A DNA stretch of 64,000 bases from Streptomyces olivochromogenes (GCF_001514115.1 NZ_KQ948458.1:352497-416496), one strand, 5' to 3'. Shown: positions 51,709 to 60,460, counted from the first letter of the stretch. Numbers and translations are program-made. Notes: a model not told the origin generated them from the letters alone.

Positions 51709-52164
51709 GGAGGATCCCTTTCGGCCGCAGCGCCAACCCGACCGTGACGCTCGGCGGTTGAGTGGGAGTCCCGCAAGCGCAATTCGTTTCCAGCGACGGT
51801 GTCAGTTCGACTGTCTTCTGCACCCTCTCGCGCTCCGTCGGGTCGGGGTGAGCGCTGGCGCACGGCATCCGTAATGCCTCAATGCGCATGTTACGGCAAG
51901 CAAGTCGGTCCCGGGCAACCTCGCGTGGCCTCGGCTGAGATGAGGCTGTATCGACGGCGGCGTTCCTGCTCATGCCCAGGACCCCTTCACCGAGTCCGGG
52001 GAAGGGGAGCAACTTGCGATCCTGGGCCTTCCTCTGGAGCAGGAGATCTGCGCCTGCGTGAACGGCACGGTTTCGGCGCCCTGCGGCTGTGGGACCTTGG
52101 TCGGCCTCACTGTCGAGCTGTATTCGCGAGCAAGGAGGGCGCGGAGACGGAGCGCAAGGTCGGT
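51709..52164. other. Low-confidence region with coding remnants
   Basis: 456 bp between divergent genes. A plus-strand stretch at about 51980-52090 reads EQLAILGLPLEQEICACVNG in a frame without a start codon and with a stop shortly upstream. It may be a decayed gene whose other part survives at 52165-52491. No firm feature. Confidence 0.3.
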
Positions 52165-52491
52165 GTGCGCGTCGACTACGAAGGTCATCGCACCCGTGGC
52201 AGCTATGACCGGGATACGAAGCGGATCGACATCACATCGGGGCCGCTTGCGGGGCAAAGCCTCAAGACACCCACTGGGGCGGCCCGGGCGGTGGTGGCGC
52301 ACTACAAGCCGGACGTCAATCCAAACCGCAACGGCACGGCACTGCCTGCTTGGTTCAGCTTCGCGCTCTTCGTGTCCGTCTTCGCTGCCGTACTGCTCTT
52401 CACTTACGGACATAACGGAGCTGCCGCTCGCATCGCTCCTGTACGTGACACGCTGAGCGTGATGCCCCATGGCGGGGGCGGGGCGTCATGA
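52165..52491 (+). CDS. Small protein with conserved basic domain and membrane helix
   Basis: 108 residues from GTG 52165. The first half (VRVDYEGHRTRGSYDRD, ITSGPLAGQSLKTPTGAARAVV) is a domain that I recognise from Streptomyces hypothetical proteins, normally ending NPNRNGW-x-F/W; here it ends NPNRNG and runs into a membrane helix (FSFALFVSVFAAVLLFTYG). The start is uncertain, as the frame is open upstream to 51799. Confidence 0.5.
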   Translation: MRVDYEGHRTRGSYDRDTKRIDITSGPLAGQSLKTPTGAARAVVAHYKPDVNPNRNGTALPAWFSFALFVSVFAAVLLFTYGHNGAAARIAPVRDTLSVMPHGGGGAS

Positions 52492-52628
52492 TGTTGAAGC
52501 CTTCGGCTTGGAGGCGTCGCTTTCAGCCTGGGCGGCGGGTCGCGTGTCCCGGTTGCTCGGTCCCGTGCGAGCTCGTCGGCACCCGGGTCCGGGCCCGCTT
52601 CCACGGCGACGAACTGACGTCGCCGCGG

Positions 52629-53303
52629 TCACGTCGGCATTCCCCGCTCGGCCAGGCCGCTCTCGTACGCGATGATGACCAGTTGTGCGCGGTCCCGGGC
52701 GTGCAGTTTGGCCAGGAGGCTGCCGATGTGGGTCTTCACGGTCGGCATGCTGATGACCAGGCGTTCGGAGATCTCCGCGTTGGACAGGCCGTTGGCGATC
52801 TGGACGAGGACTTCGTGTTCCCGCTTGGTGAGACCGACGAGTCGTGGAGCGGGGCGGGGCGTTTCGCCGCGCCGGGAGAAGTTGGCGATGACGCGCCGGG
52901 TGACCGTCGGGGCCAGTACGCCCTCGCCCGTGGCGATGACCCGGATGCCGTCGACCAGGTCGGACGGCGAGGCGTCCTTCAGCATGAAGCCACTGGCGCC
53001 CGCCTGAAGGGCCGGGTAGACGTACTCGTCCATGTCGAACATGGTCAGGGCCAGCACCCGGACACCGGTCAGTGTCTCGTCGGAGCAGATCTCCCGGGTG
53101 GCCGCGATGCCGTCGAGAACCGGCATCCGGAGGTCCATCAGGACGACGTCCGGGGCGAGTTCGCGGGCGAGCCGGACCGCCGTGGCGCCGTCGCCCGCCT
53201 CGCCGACGACCTCCATGCCGGGCGTGGAGTCGACGAGGACCCGGAAGCTCCCGCGCAGCAGTGCCTGGTCGTCCGCGATCAGTACCCGGACCGACTCGGC
53301 CAT
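52629..53303 (-). CDS. NarL/FixJ response regulator flanking the lasso cluster
   Basis: 224 residues from ATG 53303. Receiver domain with the acidic pair (LIADDQ), phospho-acceptor Asp in VVLMDLRMP, and Lys in FMLKDAS. LuxR-type helix-turn-helix at about residues 155-215 (LTKREHEVLVQIANGLSNAEISERL, VKTHIGSLLAKL). It follows the epimerase gene by 89 bp and is probably the partner of the kinase at 62521-63654. A candidate binder of the repeats upstream of the precursor gene. Confidence 0.92.
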   Translation of the reverse strand: MAESVRVLIADDQALLRGSFRVLVDSTPGMEVVGEAGDGATAVRLARELAPDVVLMDLRMPVLDGIAATREICSDETLTGVRVLALTMFDMDEYVYPALQAGASGFMLKDASPSDLVDGIRVIATGEGVLAPTVTRRVIANFSRRGETPRPAPRLVGLTKREHEVLVQIANGLSNAEISERLVISMPTVKTHIGSLLAKLHARDRAQLVIIAYESGLAERGMPT

Positions 53304-53392
53304 GCGTGTTCCCCGGTTCCTCGTCCGCTCGAAGGTGACATATGGCATTTTAGCAAGGTCTTGTCGTCAACTCGGCTGCCACGTAGAGCACT

Positions 53393-54715
53393 TCACGCCC
53401 CGTCCAGAAGCAGCTCCGCCGTGCCGTCGACCCCCGCCCCGACCGTCGTACCGTACGACTCCGACAGCCGGGTGACATCGGTGAGGATCTCTTTGGCCTC
53501 GGCCTGGTCGGCCAGGCGGGGGCGGCCCCTGCGGTGCACCGGCAGGCCGAAGCCGAGGTCGACCGGGTGGAGGCGGGCCGTCACGAGGGTGCCGTCGTCG
53601 AAGGTGAGGACCGGCAGGAGCGACTGCCAGTAGCGGCGGTGCGGGGCGAACAGCCGGGTGCCGTGGCCGCCCAGTCGGTCGTAGTAGCGGCCCGGGGTGG
53701 GCGGCCGGTCGGTGGTGACCTTGGCGTAGTCCTCGGCGGAGACGCGGTCGGCCAGTTCGATCTGGCTGACGATGTTGCCGAGGCTGTAGAAGATCGGCCT
53801 GTTCCGGTACAGCTCGACGCCGCGCAGGAAATGCGGGCCGTGCCCGACCACGACGTCCGCGCCCTCGTCGATCATCCGGTGGGCGAAAGCGCGCAGGAAC
53901 TCGCCCGGTGTCTCGGGCGTCGGGCCCGGCTCGTGGGAGTGCACGCTCACCACGACGAGGTCCGCGCGCAGGCGGGCCTCACCGACCCAGCGGGAGATCT
54001 CGTCGAGGTCGCGCGGATCGCACTCGGTCGTGAAGCCCGGTTCGTCCGCCGTCAGGAAGCGGGTGCCGAAGAGACTGAGCCGGTCGGGTCCGAGGATGGC
54101 GGGGTCGATCCCGAGGAGGGTGCGGGCCTCGGCCCGGCGGGCGCGCAGGCCCGTCTCGGCGTCGATCGTCCGCAGCACGTCCATCTGAGGAGCCGTCACC
54201 CGCAGGGTTGCCGAGTGGCGCAGCGGGTTGAGGCCCGGTCGGCCAGGCAGTTCCGGCGACGGGTCGGCCGCCTCCTGGCCGGGCAGGAACGTCGTGGTGC
54301 AGGCGAGCAGCGCCAGGCTGCCGCCCGGCCGGTCGACGTAGACGGGCCGGCGTGCGGTGGTGAGGTCGGGGCCGATGCCGGCGAACGGGATCCCCCTGGA
54401 CCGGAGTTGGTCCACGGTGCCGAGGACGCCCTCCGTGCCCAGGTCCATGGCGTGGTTGTTGGCGCAGCCCAGCACGGTGAACCCGGCCGCCGTGATCTCG
54501 TCCAGTACGCCGGAGTCCGCGATCAGGCAGCCGCCGCCGGCCGCGTTGTGCACCGGGTGTCCGCGTCCGTCGTAGGGGACCACCTCCAGGTTGGTGACGG
54601 CGAAGTCGGCGCCTTGGAGGAGTTCCTGGAGCCGTCCGGCGGCCGGGTCGGAGCCGATCACCGCTCCCCGGGTCGCCATGCAGTCGCCGGAGAGCGCCAC
54701 GGTCAGCCGGGTCAC
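53393..54715 (-). CDS. mslH: CapA-family lasso peptide epimerase (MslH-like)
   Basis: 440 residues of CapA-type metallophosphatase fold: SGDCM at residues 9-13, TNLEVV near 42, GCANNHAMDLG near 83-93, VHSHEPG near 262 and GHGPHFLRG near 292. The ligand-bearing residues are in place. In the MS-271 cluster the protein of this family, MslH, epimerises the C-terminal Trp of the lasso precursor; its place as last gene of this operon and the identical core support the same role. It overlaps the thioredoxin-like gene by 4 bp. Without the cluster it would be called a polyglutamate-synthesis protein. Confidence 0.82.
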   Translation of the reverse strand: MTRLTVALSGDCMATRGAVIGSDPAAGRLQELLQGADFAVTNLEVVPYDGRGHPVHNAAGGGCLIADSGVLDEITAAGFTVLGCANNHAMDLGTEGVLGTVDQLRSRGIPFAGIGPDLTTARRPVYVDRPGGSLALLACTTTFLPGQEAADPSPELPGRPGLNPLRHSATLRVTAPQMDVLRTIDAETGLRARRAEARTLLGIDPAILGPDRLSLFGTRFLTADEPGFTTECDPRDLDEISRWVGEARLRADLVVVSVHSHEPGPTPETPGEFLRAFAHRMIDEGADVVVGHGPHFLRGVELYRNRPIFYSLGNIVSQIELADRVSAEDYAKVTTDRPPTPGRYYDRLGGHGTRLFAPHRRYWQSLLPVLTFDDGTLVTARLHPVDLGFGLPVHRRGRPRLADQAEAKEILTDVTRLSESYGTTVGAGVDGTAELLLDGA

Positions 54716-55443
54716 CGCCGGGCCTCCGTGACCGCGCGGGTCAGCGCGCCGCCCGGATCGGAGCCGGTGACGTCGACGCGGCGGCCCTCCACCATGACGG
54801 TCGGTGTCAGCGCAACCTTGCGGGAGGCGGCGATGTCGGAGACGTACCGCACCCAGGGCAGGTACGGGGCGTCCTCGACGCAGCGCGCGAAGGACGCCCC
54901 GGTGATGCCGGCGTCCCGGCCCGCCGCGATCAGCTGGGTCTCGCTGAGCCCGGGGCCCTGTTCGGCGGGCTGCTTCGAGAAGAGGACCGTGGAGTACTGC
55001 TCGAACCTCCCGGCGTCCGCCGCGCAGACCGCCGCGGAGGCCGCCCGGGTCGAGTAGCCCGCGGGTGCGCTGCGGTCGTCGAGGAAGGCGACCGGGTGGT
55101 AGACGACGCCCACCCCGCCGTGCGACCTCAGACCGTCCAGGGCGGCGGTCAGGGCCCGTTCAGTACGACGACATTCCGGGCAGAGGTAGTCGAGGTACAC
55201 GTCGACCCGTACGGCGCCGGTGGAGGCGGCCACGCCCGACTTGTCGGCGGCGAGCCCGGCCGGTACGCGGCTCGGTGCCTTGCCGGGGGCCGTGTTGTTC
55301 GCCCGGACCAGGCCCGCGCCGACCAGCGCGGCGGCGGCGACCACCAGGACGGCCACCAGTGACACGATCACCGTGCGCCGTCGCCGGTGCCGTTGGTGCA
55401 CCATCTCGCGCACCTCGGCGTCCATCGTCCGTGTGCCGGTCAT
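54712..55443 (-). CDS. DsbA-like membrane-anchored thioredoxin protein
   Basis: 243 residues from ATG 55443 (AAGGAG 8 bp upstream). One membrane helix (about residues 25-48), then a DsbA/Thioredoxin_4-type domain with the redox motif C-P-E-C in YLDYLCPECRRTE, a middle helical part and TPTVMVEGRRVDVTG with the cis-Pro. It acts outside the membrane and is the obvious catalyst for the two disulfides of the product. 4-bp overlaps on both sides. Confidence 0.88.
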   Translation of the reverse strand: MTGTRTMDAEVREMVHQRHRRRRTVIVSLVAVLVVAAAALVGAGLVRANNTAPGKAPSRVPAGLAADKSGVAASTGAVRVDVYLDYLCPECRRTERALTAALDGLRSHGGVGVVYHPVAFLDDRSAPAGYSTRAASAAVCAADAGRFEQYSTVLFSKQPAEQGPGLSETQLIAAGRDAGITGASFARCVEDAPYLPWVRYVSDIAASRKVALTPTVMVEGRRVDVTGSDPGGALTRAVTEARR

Positions 55444-55994
55444 GCTCCTCGCTCCTTCGGGTCCAGGACCCAGCTGTCCAGCGCGTATCGGGTGCGCGGA
55501 TTCCGGATCAGGAGGGCGGCCGCGCCGAGCAGCACCAGGTCGCGCGCGATGTCGAGCGCGTAGCCGCGTGCGGCGCCACCGCTGAGCGTGCCCCCGCCGC
55601 CGAAACAGCCGCAGTCGATGGACATGCCCCGTGCCCACACCGAGGCGATGGCCGCCGCATACGCGACCAGCAGGACCGCCGCGCCCACCGCCGCCGCCCT
55701 GGTGGCCAGCCCGGCCACGAGCAGCAGCGCGAGCGCCACCTCGACGAACGGCAGTACACCACCCACTAGTTGGGCCGAGTCGTCGGGCACGATGCGGTAG
55801 AGCGCGACCGTCCGTCCGGCTTCCGTGAGATCTCCGATCTTCACCAGACCGGCGTAGGCCAGGACCACCGTCAGGAGCAGCCGGGCCGCGAGCCGCACCG
55901 CCCCCGCCCAGTGCCCTGACGCGGCCCGGACGGCGGCCGCTGTGGTGACCTCTGTCGTGCTCGCGTCCACCGTGCTCTGTCCTCCCCGGTTCAT
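55440..55994 (-). CDS. MauE/DoxX-like membrane protein
   Basis: 184 residues from ATG 55994, overlapping the permease stop (ATGA). Four membrane helices; ARLLLTVVLAYAGLVKIGDL and the loop SIDCGCFGGGG are typical of MauE-type proteins, whose Cys pair feeds electrons to or from a thioredoxin-like partner. That partner is encoded next door. Together they form a VKOR/DsbB-like oxidation couple for the lasso peptide Cys residues. Confidence 0.85.
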   Translation of the reverse strand: MNRGGQSTVDASTTEVTTAAAVRAASGHWAGAVRLAARLLLTVVLAYAGLVKIGDLTEAGRTVALYRIVPDDSAQLVGGVLPFVEVALALLLVAGLATRAAAVGAAVLLVAYAAAIASVWARGMSIDCGCFGGGGTLSGGAARGYALDIARDLVLLGAAALLIRNPRTRYALDSWVLDPKERGA

Positions 55995-56860
55995 GAAGTA
56001 CGGGAGAACCGGTAGCCGGCGAGGCCCAGTGCGACCGCCGTGAGGGCGGCCAGGAATCCGAGTTCGGCGGCCATGGGTGGGTGCCAGTCGCCGAGCATCA
56101 GCCGGGTCTGTTCCGAGGTGAGCACGCTCGGTCCTGGCAGGGTTCGGCGGACCGCGTCGACGCCGTACGTCAGCGGGTTGAGTTTGACGACGGTGTTGAG
56201 CCAGCCGGGCAGCCCGCCCGGTGGGAACATCGCGCCGGAGAAGAACATCAGCGGCATCAGGCTCAGGTTCACCACGACCTGGAAGGTGTCGACCTGTCGG
56301 ATGGTGACGGCGGCGAGCAGCCCGAGCGAGGTGAACATGAGGGAGACCAGCAGGAGTTCGAGCAGGACGACCAGCAGCATCGGCGTGTAGCGGATGCTCG
56401 CGATCCCGCCGACGGACAGCACCATGAGGCCGTAGACCGCGCCGGTGGTGGCGCCGCCGAGGGCCAGTCCGAACACGATGGACGCGCGCGGGAACGGCGC
56501 CACGAGCATCTGGCGCAGCACCCCCAGCCTGCGGTCCCACACCAGCGAGATGCCCACCGCGATCGCCGGGGCCTGCACGGACATGACGAGCGTGCCGGGG
56601 AACAAGTAGGCCCGGTAGTCGTTCAGTTGGGCCTTGCCGAGGCTGGACGACGCCGCGTCGAGGCCGGTGCCGAGGACGACGAGGAACAGCAGGGGTGTCA
56701 CCAGTCCCATGGCCAGGCGCACGGGGTTGTGCCGCAGCCGGGTCATCTCCCGCCGCCAGAGCAGCAGGACGGGGCGGGCCGGGTTGCGGGACCGGTCGGT
56801 CGGTGCTGGTGCGGCGGTGATGTCGCCGAGTGCGGCGGGTGCGGTGTCGGTCCGGCTCAT
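55991..56860 (-). CDS. ABC-2 type transporter permease (lasso exporter)
   Basis: 289 residues from ATG 56860. Six membrane helices in the ABC-2 pattern: LAMGLVTPLLFLVVLGTGL, then FPGTLVMSVQAPAIAVGISLVWDRRLGVLRQML with the coupling helix, and FFSGAMFPPGGLPGWL. Overlaps the ATPase gene by 4 bp and works with it to export the mature peptide and thereby protect the producer. Confidence 0.9.
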   Translation of the reverse strand: MSRTDTAPAALGDITAAPAPTDRSRNPARPVLLLWRREMTRLRHNPVRLAMGLVTPLLFLVVLGTGLDAASSSLGKAQLNDYRAYLFPGTLVMSVQAPAIAVGISLVWDRRLGVLRQMLVAPFPRASIVFGLALGGATTGAVYGLMVLSVGGIASIRYTPMLLVVLLELLLVSLMFTSLGLLAAVTIRQVDTFQVVVNLSLMPLMFFSGAMFPPGGLPGWLNTVVKLNPLTYGVDAVRRTLPGPSVLTSEQTRLMLGDWHPPMAAELGFLAALTAVALGLAGYRFSRTS

Positions 56861-57822
56861 CGCAGTCCTTCCCCGAGGTTGCCGAGCGTGCGCGGGCCGG
56901 TCGGGCTCTCCCGGATGGCGAGACCGGTGTGGTGCAGGAAGACGTCGTCGAGGGTGGGCGGGGCGATGGCGACCTCGCGTACGGTTACGCCGAGTTCGGT
57001 GCACAGGCGGGGCACCAGGGCAGCCGCCCGCTCGACCCGGAGCAGCAGCCCGTCCGGAGTGGGCTCCGCCGGGAGGCCGAACCGGTCGACGAGAGCGTCG
57101 GCGGCTCGCTGGTCGTCGTCGGTGCGCAGGACGACGAGGTCGGCCCCGATGACGGACTTGAGATCCGCGGGCGTGCCCTCCGTGACGACCTTGCCCCGGT
57201 CGATGATCGCGATCCGGTCGCAGTGCTCGGCCTCGTCCAGTTGGTGGGTGGTGACGAAGACCGTGATGCCCCGCTCCCGCCGCAGCCGCTCCAGGTGGTC
57301 CCAGACGGCGGCGCGGGTCTGGGCGTCCAGTCCGGTCGTCGGCTCGTCGAGGAACAGCACGCTGGGCTCGGCGAGCAGACCACGCGCGATCTCCAGACGA
57401 CGGCGCAGTCCGGTGGAGAACTGCCGTACGGGCACCCTGCGGCGCTCGGAGAGGTCCATCAGGTCGAGCATCGAGCCGATCGCCTCGCGGGACGCGCGGC
57501 GGGACAGGCCGCACAGGTCGGCCTGGAAACGGAGGTTCTCGGCGGCGGTGAGGTCCAGGTCGAGGGTCGACTCCTGGAACACGATGCCGATACGGCGGCG
57601 GACCTCGGCGGGCTTGGCGGCGACGTCGAAGCCGGCCACCTCCGCGCGGCCCGCGGTGGGCCGCAGCAGGGTGGTCAGCATGTTGATGGTGGTGGTCTTG
57701 CCCGCGCCGTTCGGCCCGAGGAAGCCGTACACGCTGCCCGTGGGCACGGTCAGGTCGAGTCCGTTCACGGCCGGCGCGGTGCCGTAGTACGCGTAGAGGC
57801 CCTCGGCCCGGATCGCCGTCAT
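56857..57822 (-). CDS. ABC transporter ATP-binding protein (lasso exporter)
   Basis: 321 residues from ATG 57822. Walker A GPNGAGKTT, Q-loop FQEST, signature FSTGLRRRLEIARGL (a variant of LSGGQ), Walker B VLFLDEPTTGLD and H-loop VTTHQLDEAEHCD. The C-terminal 80 residues are the DrrA-type extension. Overlaps leader protease and permease genes by 4 bp each. Confidence 0.92.
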   Translation of the reverse strand: MTAIRAEGLYAYYGTAPAVNGLDLTVPTGSVYGFLGPNGAGKTTTINMLTTLLRPTAGRAEVAGFDVAAKPAEVRRRIGIVFQESTLDLDLTAAENLRFQADLCGLSRRASREAIGSMLDLMDLSERRRVPVRQFSTGLRRRLEIARGLLAEPSVLFLDEPTTGLDAQTRAAVWDHLERLRRERGITVFVTTHQLDEAEHCDRIAIIDRGKVVTEGTPADLKSVIGADLVVLRTDDDQRAADALVDRFGLPAEPTPDGLLLRVERAAALVPRLCTELGVTVREVAIAPPTLDDVFLHHTGLAIRESPTGPRTLGNLGEGLR

Positions 57823-58289
57823 GAGCGGCTCCCTTCGGAGGGGCGGAGGGGACGGTCGGAGGTGCTCCGGCGTGCGTCCGGGCGGCGGACCGCCAGGACC
57901 GTGCGGAACACGCTGAGTTCGCCGGGCTCGTCCACCGGCCGCCCGTCGGCCTCCACCCAGGCGTGCGCGCCGAACGGTTCGGTTCTGAATCCCGTGCACC
58001 AGTCGGCCCACCTGCCGTGGGCCCGGCACAGCAGGACGGTGGCCACGGAACGCTGGAGGCAGCCGAGGCCCGCGCAGCGGGTGCTGACCGAGACGACGGA
58101 CCGGCGGGCGTACGCCACCTCGGCGTATCCGGCGGGGCGGGACCCCTTGCTGACCACGCCCAGCACGCGGTGCAGCCGGGCCGGGGGCAGCCGGACCAGC
58201 AGCCGGGCCGCCCCGGCGGCGCACCGAGGAGCGAGCTGTCGGTACCAGGGCAGCCGCGGGGCCTGTTCGGCCACGGCGGGGGTGGTCAC
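57819..58289 (-). CDS. mslB2: Lasso peptide leader protease (B2, transglutaminase-like)
   Basis: 156 residues from GTG 58289 (GGAGG 7 bp upstream). Transglutaminase-like Cys protease with C77 (AGLGCLQRSVA), H109 (PFGAHAWVEADG) and D120 (RPVDEP), the conserved triad of lasso B2 proteins. It cuts the leader off the precursor once B1 has bound it. 4-bp overlaps with both neighbours indicate tight coupling. Confidence 0.93.
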   Translation of the reverse strand: MTTPAVAEQAPRLPWYRQLAPRCAAGAARLLVRLPPARLHRVLGVVSKGSRPAGYAEVAYARRSVVSVSTRCAGLGCLQRSVATVLLCRAHGRWADWCTGFRTEPFGAHAWVEADGRPVDEPGELSVFRTVLAVRRPDARRSTSDRPLRPSEGSRS

Positions 58290-58549
58290 GAGGCCACCTC
58301 CACCAGTTGGGCCGCGCTGAGCGCGTCGATGAGGGCCTGGACGTCCTGCCGCGCCTGGTCGTCGCTGACCGGGGCCGCGGCGCACAGGCCGGCGGCGGCA
58401 GCGTCGGGCGCCGTTCCGTCGAGCAGCTGGCGCAGGACGCCCGCGCCGGAGTGGTTCAGCTGCCAGTAGCGGCCGCGGCGCCCGTCGAGGAGTACGGCCC
58501 CGGAGTCGATGTCGGTGAGAGTGACGTCGCGGGCGAGGGTCAGCTTCAT
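58286..58549 (-). CDS. mslB1: Lasso peptide RiPP recognition element (B1, PqqD-like)
   Basis: 87 residues from ATG 58549 (GGGAGA 5 bp upstream). PqqD fold: three-strand sheet (LTLARDVTLTDIDSGAVLLDGRRGRYWQLN, read here as separate strands) and helices GAGVLRQLLDG and ARQDVQALIDALSAAQLV. Binds the leader and hands it to B2 and C. Separate B1 and B2 genes are the actinobacterial arrangement. Confidence 0.93.
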   Translation of the reverse strand: MKLTLARDVTLTDIDSGAVLLDGRRGRYWQLNHSGAGVLRQLLDGTAPDAAAAGLCAAAPVSDDQARQDVQALIDALSAAQLVEVAS

Positions 58550-60387
58550 CGGAGTTCTCCCGTGTGCGTGTTCCGGGCGGGTGGCGTGGGGTACGTCTCC
58601 GGGTGCGTCCGCAGCCAGCTCTCGCAGGCCACGGTGGTGTCGATCGGCTGGAGATGGTGGGACATCGGCCCCGGGTTCAGCACCGCGGACCGGAAGGCCG
58701 CCGGGTCGATGAGGCCGAGCCGGGCGAGTTGGGAGTCCTCGCACAGCTCCAGGATCCGGGCCCGGTTGCGGGCCAGGCCGCGGAACGCCTCCGCGCTGAA
58801 CTCGCCCTTGTCGCGGCGGCCCAGGATGTCCGCGGGGACGAGACCCTGTGCGGCCGAGGTGAGCAGCGGCTTGAACCGCCCGCCGAGCAGGCGCTGGTCG
58901 ATCCGGGTGGCCAGGGCCGCCTCCACCACCCGGTCGTCGAGGAAGGGCGCGTCCCAGGTGACGCCGCTGTCCCCGAGGGCGGTGTTGACCTGGCGGACGG
59001 TGGTCCCCTCGAAGACGAGCGAGGCGAGTGCCTGGTGCCGGGCCCGGTCGGCGTCCAGGGGCCCGGGTCCCTCGGTGGCGGCGTCGGTGAGAAGGGCGCG
59101 GACCGCGGCCACGGCGTCGGGGGTGGCCCAGGCCGGCATGCGGGGCGCGAACACCCAGCCGAAGTCGGGCTCGTCGACGGGCGGGGGCGGGGCGTCGATG
59201 CGGGCGGCGACCCGACCGAGGTTCTGCCCGAACGTCGACCGGTCGAGCAGCGAGCGTACGGTCGCCCGCCACGGCCAGCGGTTGGCCAGCCGGTAGCGGT
59301 TGACCAGCCGCAGCCCGCCGACCGGTGTGGCCCGGGCCAGGGACCAGGCGCAGGCGGGCATCCGGCCGAACAGCTCGTCACCGCCGAAGCCGGTCAGGTG
59401 CAGGCGGGCGCCCTCGGCCGTGGCCCGCTTGGCCAGGTCCTGGATGTGGGCGAGTCCGGAGGCCCAGGTCGAGGGACCTTCCGGGGCCGCGCCGACTAGG
59501 TCGGCGGTGTAGCCAACGTCGAAGAGGTTCTCGGCACGGTCGGCGGACAGCGTGTGGTGCCGGGCTGCCGGCAGGCACTCCGCGGCCCGGTGGGCCCACA
59601 TCGTGTCCGCGTTGGCGCTGTCGATCGGCATCACGTGGTAGGTGACCAGGTCGGCGCCGGCCGCGTGGGCGAGGAAGCACAGTGAGGTGGAGTCCAGGCC
59701 GCCGGAGAGGTCGGCGCTGAGGGTGCCGCCCGCGGTGACCCGGGTCGTGATCGCGTCGTCCAGCGCGGAGCGGACGGCGGCCGCGCCCTGCGCGAGCGTG
59801 AGGGACGGCTCCGGGAGTTCCCACCAGCGGATCTGGCGGGCCCTGCCGTCGGTGTCCAGTTCCAGCCAGTGGCCGGTGGTGAGCGCCTCGACGCCCCGGC
59901 GGACGGGGCGCTGGGCGAGCGGCCAGGGCGGTCCGCCCGGCGCCAGCAGACGGGCGGCGAGCACGGTCTCGTCGAGGTCGGCGCCGGTCAGCCGCAGCAG
60001 GGGTGCCACCCCGCTCGCGGCGACGGTCACCCCGTCGACGGCGGCAGTGAAGATCTGTCGTACGCCGACGGCCGAACCCTGCACCCTGGTCCTGCCGCCC
60101 AGTGACACCGCCAGGTGGACGGCGCCCGGCAGCCGGGACGCGATCGCGTCCACGTCGTGCAGCGAGTGCAGCCGGCCGAGCGCTGCGGTCGCGGCGGCCG
60201 TGTCGAGCCGGGTGTGTCCCAGTACGGCCATCCGCCGCGGGCCCGCCTCGACGACCACGACCTCGGTCTCGGGCCAGTCGCCGACGATCCAGGGCCGCCC
60301 CGACGCGTGGTCGATACGCCGTGCCGCCCGCAGCCGGCCGGCCGTCGCGGCACCGGCCGGGCAGTCCGGAAGAACCACGAATTCCAT
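58546..60387 (-). CDS. mslC: Lasso cyclase (C, asparagine-synthetase-like)
   Basis: 613 residues from ATG 60387; the frame is open from 60441, but that extension is not conserved-looking. The N-terminal half resembles the glutamine amidotransferase domain without a catalytic Cys at position 2. The C-terminal half has the ATP pyrophosphatase loop SADLSGGLDSTSLCF and LHLTGFGGDELFG. It adenylates the Asp9 side chain and closes the ring with the amine of Cys1. Starts 74 bp after the precursor stop, past a hairpin. Confidence 0.94.
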   Translation of the reverse strand: MEFVVLPDCPAGAATAGRLRAARRIDHASGRPWIVGDWPETEVVVVEAGPRRMAVLGHTRLDTAAATAALGRLHSLHDVDAIASRLPGAVHLAVSLGGRTRVQGSAVGVRQIFTAAVDGVTVAASGVAPLLRLTGADLDETVLAARLLAPGGPPWPLAQRPVRRGVEALTTGHWLELDTDGRARQIRWWELPEPSLTLAQGAAAVRSALDDAITTRVTAGGTLSADLSGGLDSTSLCFLAHAAGADLVTYHVMPIDSANADTMWAHRAAECLPAARHHTLSADRAENLFDVGYTADLVGAAPEGPSTWASGLAHIQDLAKRATAEGARLHLTGFGGDELFGRMPACAWSLARATPVGGLRLVNRYRLANRWPWRATVRSLLDRSTFGQNLGRVAARIDAPPPPVDEPDFGWVFAPRMPAWATPDAVAAVRALLTDAATEGPGPLDADRARHQALASLVFEGTTVRQVNTALGDSGVTWDAPFLDDRVVEAALATRIDQRLLGGRFKPLLTSAAQGLVPADILGRRDKGEFSAEAFRGLARNRARILELCEDSQLARLGLIDPAAFRSAVLNPGPMSHHLQPIDTTVACESWLRTHPETYPTPPARNTHTGELR

Positions 60388-60422
60388 GTCGCCTCGTTCC
60401 CCGTCTCCTCGTTGCCCCGGGT

Positions 60423-60452
60423 GGTGCCGGTGCGTGGACACGCACCGGCACC
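60423..60452. terminator. Hairpin between precursor and cyclase genes
   Basis: GGTGCCGGTGCGT (60423-60435) and ACGCACCGGCACC (60440-60452), perfect 13-bp stem, 4-nt loop, 9 bp past the precursor stop codon. Such a stem would let most transcripts end or be protected after the precursor gene, giving more precursor than enzyme. Confidence 0.75.
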
Positions 60453-60460
60453 GGACGTGA

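Noticed and set aside
50577..51863. 428-codon minus-strand frame overlapping the hypothetical gene at 50581-51708
   Set aside because: Ser/Pro/Arg-rich composition typical of an off-frame reading; the neighbouring frame gives a balanced protein with a ribosome binding site.
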